In this document: positions 1 through 9,800 of the stretch, in pieces | Layout: every line of letters begins with the position of its first letter | How positions within the stretch are numbered: the stretch's first letter is position 1 | From: Sebastes aleutianus | Lineage: Eukaryota; Chordata; Actinopteri; Perciformes; Sebastidae | Direction: 5' to 3' | Assembly (NCBI GenBank): GCA_916700875.1 | Contig: CAKAKS010000031.1 | Span: 6,402,977-6,466,976, forward strand | Length of the DNA: 64,000 bases | Made by a program: the position numbers and the translations under genes | The notes under the pieces: generated by a model | The model's database searches: none | The model's input: the letters and a program-made list of their open reading frames with translations, nothing else | Told to the model about the DNA's origin: nothing

Positions 1-3000
1 ATTGATGAGAGCAAGGGTTGGCTTGACTAAAAAATGCCTGACAGGGACAATTCATCGACAGGTAAAGGGTTTATCATTCCTCCTGCCAATTGACTAAAAC
101 GTGTGTGTGTGATTCTGGAAAGTGCATTTTACAATCTGCACCCTTTTGGGGCAATACGGCCTCAACGGATCAATTTTTAGCCCCACCTAAATCTCAGAGG
201 TAAATGGTTTGCATTTAGAAAGTCATTACGCTGTCAATTGAACGTCTCCCCCTCCACTTTGTGTCGGGATGTCTGTAACGAAGTTTGGAGTCATTATAGT
301 AGTTGAATATACTAATCTTGTGATGTTTCCTTTCCCTATCATGTCGTGTTAGGGCTGACGACTCTCACCAGACAATCTGCTCCATTCAGGAGCGGTGCCA
401 CCAAGTCTGTCCTTGCTTATCATTAACAATCTGCAAATAAACAGGACAGCATACATTACATCACTTGCAGCTCCGTGATCAATTCCAGGAATGTCTTTGA
501 AGCTTTGCTTAATGAACCTACACAGTGTGGCTGTTGTGTGTGCACCCGGGGCATTCGAGGCTTCATAACCCATGACCTTAATGCAGTTTTTCTTCATTGA
601 TAATATTGGGAGGTTAGTGAAGTAATAAGAATATTCAATAAAAACACATAGTGGATGCAGCTGAAATGAATTGCACTGCAGAAGCACGTGAAACTGCTCT
701 TCCACTTGACATCTTAGAGCTCTTTCTTGGAGGATAACTAATTGTTCGATGATGCTTTTACATATCAGACAAAACACAAGCTGCACCCACTGCACTGCCA
801 GAAACACCCACCCACGTGGAAGCGAGAGATTTTTAGAGCCTGTCCAGTCAAATATACTGCCCCTTTTGATTTTGATATGCATGATCTCTGTAGATGTATA
901 TAAAAAAGGGAAGCGCTGACAAAGTTGGCTTCATCAATCAGTAGTGTCAGCTCAGACCTCTTTATAGCCTCCTGGAGTCCCTGAGAGCCCTAACCCTGTA
1001 AAAGTTTATATAGTGTATTGACCATTCTCTACTTGCTTAGCTAATGAAGCCTGCTTTGGCCACAGACACTGAGAAGGCTGCCGCCGTGTCAACACTGCTT
1101 GCTATTTGATGACACCTTCCACTAAATTGAAATGTGCTGCTAATGGGGGCGAGTGTTTAAAGGAGAATAAGCTGCAGTAATTGACACAGGCACTGACCTC
1201 TCTCGCACAAAGAGGAGGATGGAGGAAGGCCCCAACGTAGGCAAGCAGTATCTTTATTTTGGGGTAATGGTTTAGCTACTGGCTTTAGCTATATATACTG
1301 TTAGATGTTCATTCAGTCAGATGCTGCTGCGGCTTATCAACAGCTATCACATTTGTTTTCTCCAGCAAATCAATAACACACAACACATGAGCCGAATATC
1401 CTTGTGCATCTCCCTTGGGCAATATGCATGCAGACCACTCCAATTTACACACATGTACACACATATGCACGTATAGAGACACATACACACACACACAGGT
1501 GTTTTAAAACACAACAAATTCTAGCCAAATCTATTATGAAAGAAGAGAGCACAGGTAGCTCATGCTGCAATGAACAAAACATGCATCTCACTACTACTAT
1601 GCATGCATGGGCAGTACTGATATGCAATATGAGCCCTGAGGCATTCACTGACTATTCCAAGCTCCGAACTTCAAAAACACTACTAGATACAGGCTTCCGT
1701 GCATTTTCTAACAACCAGGGTGCAACAAGTAGCTGTGTGGCCTACATCACGCCTTTTAATGTTTCAAATATCAAAAGAATAGATAACATTTTCACCACTT
1801 TTGCAGATGCAAAATACTAAACGGTTGTCAGGATTCAGGCCTATTGCTTCTTGTGTGAGAATTCACTCTGCATGGTCCCCCCCACCCCCACCCAAACCCT
1901 CAAGGACTTTGAGATCCCCCAACACTCTGGTCCCCGCCTGGATCCACAGAGAGACAGACAATTGACTGAGAATTGATGGTCAATGTTTATCCAAGGTGGC
2001 TGACCGGCCACGGCTCTCTAGTTTACTTGTGAATTTGTGGTTAAATAGCATTTTAGGGAGCACTATGCGTGGCTTTGTCTATACGGTGCACACATCTTTT
2101 TTAGACGCTTTGCAGTGAAGCAGCACCCAGTATTGAGCCACTTGCATGCTTGTATTTGGCGTTTTTAGCCGAGTATTAAAATCTATAAGAGGTGTTCATA
2201 TCCAACAATTTAAAAATGATAGAAGATTTCAATGTTTATAATATGTGTAGGAAAATAAATATTATACTTCACATAACCAAAAACATGTGCAGGTATATAG
2301 AATTGAGAATTTTAGCTATTATCAATGACACCTATCTTGGTTGCAAGTGTCACTTTGAATTGAATTGTTTCCCAGAGACAGTTTGTGCCGGGAAAAGCGT
2401 GCTATATTTAACAACACAATTGATTTGGTAATGATTAAAAACGCAGTATACAAGAATTGATAAAAACACGAGCAGCAGTGAACACATCCTCATTGACTCT
2501 GCTGTTCTGCTTGTGTGCGCGCAAACTTGTGATGTGGAATTATTAAACTCTAACTTAGAAAATGCTGAAAATATCAGTTTTGTCACATATCTATAAGAGG
2601 CTTCATCATGTTTCATCGATATAAAGATGCGACTTCTTAAAAATACACAGACTCAAATCTAATTGTAGGCTGGAGAAGAAAAGTTGGAATGAATATAGTG
2701 TGTCTAAATATCCAATATAATAAAAAATAATAGATAAACTTCACATCCATAAGAAGTCTAACAAAACAAATGAAAGATAAATATCATAATAATGAATAAT
2801 TGAAGCGGCAGGCAGCATAACATTCTTATTATTATCATGGAGCGCCTCATCTCGTCACCGCTCATATTTCCCTGCTATGAGGATGTTGCAGGAAATGTTA
2901 CTGCGGCTGCTTTTTTTTTGCGGCGCTGTAAAAAAAAAAAATCTCTGGAAAAACTCACAACAAATGCAAAATTTCAAATGCTGTTAAATCACAGAATAAA

Positions 3001-3300
3001 TATATTTATGAATTAATAAAATTGAGTTTAAATTGAGATTAATAAGAGCTGTTTCTGTGTGTGCTAGAGGAGGAAGTCGAGCAGCACCGAGCAGAGCATA
3101 AACATGACGCCGGCAGAGCGAGCATGATCTCCGGCTTGGCTCGCCTCCTCTCTCTCGCTGGGTCTCACAGACCCGACCGATAGCGCGCAACTTCTCTCTA
3201 ACGATGTTGACATATTCACACAACACCGACCGGGTGCAGGGTGGTGGTGTTTTCACGGCAAAGCCCCTTTTGAGTTTTCCCAAACACCTTTTTATAAGTC
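1..3300. other. Spacer upstream of tbx3, no gene seen
   Basis: No open frame here resembles a known protein; the frames present are short and low in complexity. The stretch is AT-rich, with a few CA/GT runs (about 1446-1498) and A/T homopolymers near 2910-2940. In vertebrates this side of Tbx3 lies towards Med13l and holds regulatory DNA, so enhancers are expected, but none can be proven from one sequence. The part most like a conserved element is listed separately. Confidence 0.6.
890..1215. promoter_or_regulatory. Candidate conserved non-coding element upstream of tbx3
   Basis: This stretch is repeat-free and has balanced base composition, unlike the AT-rich sequence after it. It contains homeodomain-type TAATTG near 1178 and several TGACA half-sites of the Meis/TALE type (for example in cagtaattgacacagg near 1175). 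The call is inferred from composition and motifs only; alignment to other fish would be needed to show conservation. Confidence 0.25.
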
Positions 3301-3329
3301 CGAAGTCTGTCCCCTCCACCCGAACCTGT

Positions 3330-3492
3330 TAGAACCACGCCTCCGCAGCCACACAATTGGTCCGAAAGCGTCAAAGAGCCAATCAAACGGAGCGCTCGCT
3401 GCTCGTAACATGCAACACATCCATACAGTATGAAGCCCTATGGGCCACAGAGGCGCTAGGAAAATCACGGAGCTGGGACCTTACCACCTCTG

Positions 3493-3525
<33 letters not shown>

Positions 3526-3725
3526 GGCCGTCTCTGCACACGTCTTTCTCTGAAATGTGTGTGTGCGTGAAAGAGAGAGGAGGACTACTAACTAAAGTGT
3601 GTGTGTGCGTGTGTGTGTGAGGGTGCATGTCCGGAGCAAGTAAAGGCAGGGGGATTATTCGGCGCTATCGAAATATTTCAACACGTCGCCCAGGACTCGC
3701 TGCTGCAGGACTGAAGCCAATAAGA
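3330..3725 (+). promoter_or_regulatory. tbx3: tbx3 promoter region with CCAAT boxes
   Basis: This is a locally GC-richer block just before the tbx3 leader. A reverse CCAAT (attgg) lies at 3356-3360, a forward CCAAT at 3379-3383 and another at 3717-3721. A CACGCC/GC-type box (ccacgcctcc) lies near 3335. No convincing TATA box is placed at a fitting distance, which agrees with a CpG-type developmental promoter. The start of transcription cannot be fixed from sequence; somewhere between 3350 and 3750 is likely. Confidence 0.5.
3501..3525 (+). repeat. (TC)n tract in the tbx3 promoter
   Basis: A pure TC run lies in a broader pyrimidine-rich stretch (3490-3550) inside the tbx3 promoter region. A short GT run follows at about 3597-3619. 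Polypyrimidine runs at promoters can bind GAGA-type factors or form triplex DNA. A comparable GA tract lies at the tbx5a promoter. Confidence 0.9.
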
Positions 3726-3929
3726 AGGAAGGCATTTTAACAGGAATGCCGATATTGTAAACAGCAAGCAGAGGAGAAAAGAATGCGCTTGCAAGTCAAT
3801 TAAAGTGACTCACCCACAAGTTGGTTTAATTCGGCTAATGTCCGCCAGCCAGAGAGACGCACAAAGGTGTCCGATGCGCGTCAAGAGCGTCTGAGGAGAA
3901 AATCGGTCTCGCAGCACTTTTGAAGAATT

Positions 3930-3968
3930 ATGGAAAACATTTTTGCATTTCTCTTTGCAGACTTTTGA
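3930..3968 (+). CDS. Short upstream ORF 1 in the tbx3 leader
   Basis: ATG at 3930 opens a 12-codon frame (MENIFAFLFADF) closed by TGA at 3966-3968, inside the probable tbx3 5' UTR. No function for the peptide is claimed. If this sequence is in the mature leader it would lower or condition initiation at the main ATG at 4150. It would be absent if the ttgcag at 3955-3960 is used as a 5' UTR splice acceptor. Confidence 0.35.
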   Translation: MENIFAFLFADF

Positions 3969-4002
3969 TCAGACTGTTCCAACTTGTGCAAAAAAGAAGT
4001 GG

Positions 4003-4026
4003 ATGCTTATTTCTCTGCAGAGCTGA
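4003..4026 (+). CDS. Short upstream ORF 2 in the tbx3 leader
   Basis: ATG at 4003 opens a 7-codon frame (MLISLQS) ending in TGA at 4024-4026, 123 bases before the tbx3 start. Together with the frame at 3930 it makes a two-uORF leader. No further ATG occurs before 4150, so reinitiation at the main start is plausible. Confidence 0.35.
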   Translation: MLISLQS

Positions 4027-4149
4027 AGTAGGAATTCCCAAAGCTTTCCAACTTCCAGATTTTGTCCACTTTTTTTTATTTTGTCTTCCACTGTTGTGGG
4101 TAGAAAATATTGTTTCACAGTCGTCTACAGTTTTGTTGCCTGCACTTGG

Positions 4150-4541
4150 ATGAACTTCCTGATGAGAGATCCAGTCATACAGGGATCAAGTATGGCATAT
4201 CATCCGTTTATACCTCACCGGGGTCCGGAATTTGCCATGAGTGCAATGCTGGGTCACCAGCCTCCTTTCTTCCCGGCTCTGGCGCTGCCTCACGGCGGAT
4301 CCCTGTCTCTGCCGGGCGGCCTGGGGAAGCCGATCATGGACCAGCTGATGGGAGTCACGGATGCCGGCCTGCACTTCTCGTCGCTGAGCCACCAGGCTGC
4401 GGCCGCACACCTTCGGCCTCTCAAGACTCTGGAGCCCGAGGAGGAGGTGGAAGACGACCCCAAAGTTCACCTGGAAGCCAAGGAGCTCTGGGAACTCTTC
4501 CACAAGAGAGGCACCGAGATGGTGATCACCAAATCCGGAAG
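4150..4541 (+). CDS. tbx3: tbx3 coding exon 1
   Basis: Encodes residues 1-130 plus two bases of the next codon. The donor is ggaag|gtgaaa. It holds the TBX3-type N-terminus (GHQPPFFPALALP, then LRPLKTLEPEEEVEDDPKVH) and the first T-box strand. The segment ELWELFHKRG differs from the ELWDQFHKRG I recall from human TBX3 at two positions. Confidence 0.95.
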
Positions 4542-6858
4542 GTGAAACTGATTTTTCTGTTTTGAATGTGTGCATGTGTCTTCATCCCAAAAATATATAA
4601 TATATTATCTGACATACAGTAGTAGTGTTGTGTATATTGATAACTCCTAATGGGGAGATTTGTTATTTTACATAGATACATAAATAGATATTTATACACA
4701 TGGATATTTCATGCAACGCCCTCAAGCTTTTCTATTAGTCTAATGTGAATTAATTTAACTTATAGATTGCAGCAGGATTGTCTCACAATTGCCATGTAGA
4801 TATGACATTTATTACACGGTAATATGTTTTTACAATATACTAACATGACCCAAAAATAATCTATTTAACTGAGACACAGTTCATACAGCCTGCAAACTCA
4901 GAGGTAAAATGTGTACAAACACGACTTTAATGGTGACAAATCACTTGTTAGCTGTAACATTATTTTATAAAATAAAAGGAGCTTGTATACCTGCTGTATT
5001 ATTAATACCAAGCCTCCATTTGTAGCTCCCAACTTCACGGATCTATGCAGATTTCCTCATGTAAACATTTGTCTCGACTCTAGTCGTATAGTTTATATTT
5101 TAATGTCAGAACTTTACATTGATAGATTATTGCACTGAAATGTCAACAGTGAGTGTGTGTGGAGCTCTGACTAAATTATTATCGTCATCATCACAGTGAC
5201 AGTACACAAAGATGGCTGCTGTAGTCTGTGTGTCTGGAGGCCTTTCGAAGCATTAAAAGTCAAGACACCATCCAAACAGCGTAGATGCGTTATTTAAAGT
5301 AGAAGAAGAAGAAGAAGAATACTTTTATTTGTTTATTCTTATTCGCAGAACACTTTTTAAATATTTAGCAGATAAATTAAGAGGCTGCATGACATAACTT
5401 CTCAAACTGATACATGATTTTTATTATAGATTTATAGATTTTTATTATATTTATAGAAAAGCATCTATTTATGTCTGCCTAAAAAATATTATTTTACTTT
5501 TTTTTTTTAAATTGTTAAATATTTTAAGCTTGTTTTCTATTTGCCACTACATGAGTGCTCATCATTTTGTTTCCCTTCATCACAGGCGGATGTTCCCACC
5601 GTTCAAAGTGAGGTGCACCGGTCTGGACAAAAAGGCCAAATATATTCTCTTGATGGATATTGTTGCAGCCGACGACTGTAGATATAAGTTTCATAACTCC
5701 CGCTGGATGGTGGCGGGAAAAGCCGACCCAGAGATGCCAAAGAGGATGTACATTCACCCGGACAGTCCGGCTACTGGAGAACAGTGGATGTCAAAAGTCG
5801 TCAATTTTCACAAACTCAAGCTGACGAATAACATCTCCGACAAGCATGGATTTGTAAGTTCAACTAATGTATGTCAATTTTCCTATTTACCAACTTACCC
5901 TTTTATTACAGAAATGTCTTGATAATACTTGATGTTTTGATTTGTTTTTTATTGAAGCGAAGTCATACGTTTAAGATGCACTATTTTAAAAAATACAACA
6001 AAATTACAAATGTCCTTATCTTGGGATAATCTTATTTTATATAATTATTACAATTATTAAGCAAAATTATCAAGTCTGTATATAGACATTCCTGGATCTA
6101 AAAAACATCTTTATGGAACTGATTAAATATCACACCATAAATACATTCCATGATGTTTTTAAAATTAAAATTTTTAGCATTTACAAGATTTAATTCATCC
6201 AAATCATGTGACTTCTGATTTCAAATAAGAGCATTTAAAAAAAAAAAGTGATAATGTAAGGACTATATTTTTATAACAAATGTAACTTCAATAGTGCGAT
6301 TCTGTTTTTGTGATTGTGTGTTGCAGACCATACTAAACTCGATGCACAAATATCAGCCTCGGTTTCACATTGTGAGGGCCAACGATATTCTCAAACTGCC
6401 GTACAGTACCTTCAGGACATACGTTTTCCCTGAAACGGATTTCATTGCCGTGACTGCTTATCAAAATGACAAGGTAAGCACAATTATTGCTCATGGGCTT
6501 AAAGGTTATATACCCGGAATATATTTTCTCCAAACACAGCTTGTGCGTCCCTGTGGCCTGTCAGACGCGCTTTGCTCTCCGTCTCTCATGCTCTGCACCA
6601 TTTTGTTGTCATAAAATATGAAAGACGTCATATTGGTTTGAGCCTGTGAGAGTGGAGTATCATAGTGGTGGTGGTGGTGGTGGTGGTGGTGGTGGGGGGG
6701 GTGAAGTGGCGAGTAGAAGTGCCATATTCACCAGCTTGTGGCAGGAAAAATAATAATTCTGAGGAATGTTACAGTTCTTCCTTTTTATTTAATCACATGG
6801 AAAGGATTTGGCATAGACCCAGACTCACACTCTCTCTATTTGCGTGTGTGTCCATGTG

Positions 6859-6896
<38 letters not shown>

Positions 6897-9800
6897 TAAA
6901 ACTAAAAGGTTTGGGTTGGGTGGGGGGGGGGGGGTTGAGAAATGAGAAAAAGAAGAGGGGCAACACTGTGCGGTTGAATGGAGAAAGAGAAAGAAAGTGG
7001 GGGAGCGTTTAGGTTGTGTCAGGCTGAGCTGCATGGTAACATTTTATTCTCTGTGAGACATAAAAAATAATGAAAATCATCTCCTCGACTCTTTGATATT
7101 GTTTGGAAACCATGGCACCCTCCCATTCCTCCCATGCAGCAGTGGTAACACTGCCGGAAGTAGTGTGGGAGTCAAGCTTTTCAAAAGTTTACACACAAAA
7201 AAGCAGAATGTAACACTCATGGGAAAACGTGCCAATATGAGGACGCATGTTGCGCCTTTTACGCGCTTGTTGCGTATTTTGTTTTCTGTGTGTTTTACCT
7301 GCAAATCCCCAAAAATAATTTTATTTATTTTGAACTTGCAGAAATTATTCCTATAGTTTTAGGGCTTTACCTGCAATGTTAAAAAAAAATGGAAAAAAAG
7401 ACGCATGTAATGGGAATACTATAGGGACATTGAATTTCAGTCACTAATATTTACGTATTATTTTAATTATTTCAGATAACCCAGCTGAAAATTGACCATA
7501 ATCCGTTTGCCAAAGGATTCCGTGACACGGGCAATGGGAGACGGGAAAAGAGGTAAGACAAGAAAAGTTAATTGCAAAAAAAAAAAAAAAAACACTTCAG
7601 ATGTCTTCAGATGTCTTTAGCTGTATACATGGAGACAGGCAGTGATCTCGGTGGATTAAGGCGGCGTCAAAGCTTCCTCATTAACCCGCAGGGAGTGCGG
7701 CTCTTCACAGTTTCTGATCAAATAGCTTAACAGGCTCTAAATCATTATACCACTGTTTGTAATAGAAACTGGTTTAATCATTTCATTACCATCTTCACTT
7801 GCTAATTATTATTTTCCAATTACAAATGATCCCAAAACGTTGAATGCTTAAAATTAGATTGAAAAATGGGCAACATGACAAGATCAATAGATAAACTGGG
7901 CCTAGTATAAACACTGTGATGGATTTCTCACCTGCCGCATAGGTGAGTCAGTCCTCTATATATAGTCAGGAGCTTCATTATCTTAGGTGTTCAGTCTGAA
8001 TAAGCTTCACTCATCGCGCTGCTGATATTGTTTCTGACCAGAGAGCTGCATGTGATGTGATCGCCTCCTATAATAATAACCCGGGTACTTGTGCACAGGA
8101 AACAGCTGGCTCTGCAGTCCATGCGTTCATACGAGGAGCAGCAGAAAAAGGAGAACGGGGCTTCAGACGACTCCTCTGGAGAGCAGGCGTCCTTTAAATG
8201 CTTCGGCCAGGCCTCGTCTCCCGCCGTGTCTACCGCGGGCCCCACACACATGAAAGGTAAGAGCACTGGACCCCACAAGTCAAGTCACAGCTCCCATCAC
8301 AAGTCGTGTGTAAAGTCGTAAAAATTCTATTGTGGCAAGAATTTTAACAAGGTAATGTGTCGAAGAAGAGTATGAATGCCAAGCCCATTTTACAATGAGA
8401 CAATTGTCTTATGGAGATTAACAGTAAAACATGAATATTCTCACTAATTGATAAGACAATTATCTTGTCAAGTAAGATATCAGTCTGCTTTACATAATTT
8501 TTTGGTTAATCTGCAAAAAAATGCATTTTAAAAAAACATTTAATGCCAAATATTATTGGCAATAGTGGGGAATTAAGGTTATAGATCATATTGGTCACCA
8601 TATATAGTGTAGATGTGTGTCCTTCGGGTCTATTTCTTCTTCCACCTGTGAGAGCCTGCAGCATATGGCTGATATAATGGGAGTTCTTGTTTCTATGATT
8701 CACCAATGTGCAGAAAGGCAACTGATATTCCCCCTCCTACAATTGTTTTATTGAGATTAACAGTAAAACATTTATATTCTCACTAATTGATGAGACAATT
8801 ATCTTGTCAAGCAAGATATCAGTCTGCTTCACATCGTTTTTGGGTTAATCTGCAAAAAATGGATTTTAAAAAATGCCAAATATTATTGGCAACAATGGGA
8901 AATGAAGGTTATAGATCATATTGGTCACCATGTATGGATACATAGTGTAAATTTATAGTGCAAGAATTTTTACAAGGTAATGTGGCGAAGAAGAGTATGA
9001 ATGCCAAGCCCATTTACAATGAGACAACTGTCTTATTGAGATTAACAGTAAAACATGAATATCCTCACTAATTGATGAGACAATTATCTGCAGAGCAAGA
9101 TATCAGTCTGCTTCACATCATTTGTTGCAAACAATGCATTTTAAAAAACATTTAATCCCAAATGTTATTGGCAGTAATGGGAAATTAAGGTTATAGATCA
9201 TATTGGTCACCATGTATGGATATATAGTGTAAATTTCTATTGTGGCAAGAATTTTTACAAGGTAATGTGTCGAAGAAGAGTATGAATGCCAAGCCCATTG
9301 ACAATGAGACAACTGTCTTATTGAGATTAACAGTAAAACATGAATATTCTCACTAATTGATGAGACAATTATCTGCAGAGCAAGATATCAGGTCCAAATA
9401 TTATTGGCAACAATGGGAAATGAAGGTTACAGATCATATTGGTCACCATGTATGGATATATAGTGTAAATGTGTGTCCTTCGGGTCTATTTCTTCCACCT
9501 GTGAGAGCCTGCAGCATATGGCTGATATAATGGGAGTTATTGTTTCTATGATTCACCAATGTGCAGAGAGGCAACCGATATTCCCCCTCCAACAATTGTC
9601 TTATTGAGATTAACAGTAAAACATGAATATTCTCACTAATTGATGAGACAATTATCTGTCAAGCAAGAGATCAGTCTGTTTCACATCAATTTCGGTTAAT
9701 CTGCAAAAAACGCATTTTAAAAAAGCATTTAATGCCAAATATTATTGGCAACATTGGGAAATTAAGTATATAGATCATATTGGTCACCATACGATACGAT

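Noticed and set aside
349..882. 177-codon minus-strand frame upstream of tbx3
   Set aside because: No recognisable domain or family motif and no supporting splice context; open by chance as far as can be seen.
3357..3620. Frame with Ser-Leu repeats in the tbx3 promoter
   Set aside because: It starts at TTG and is the translation of the (TC)n tract.
3920..4153. 77-codon frame whose TGA overlaps the tbx3 ATG
   Set aside because: It opens with TTG, not ATG, and has no internal ATG; it is not a convincing uORF.
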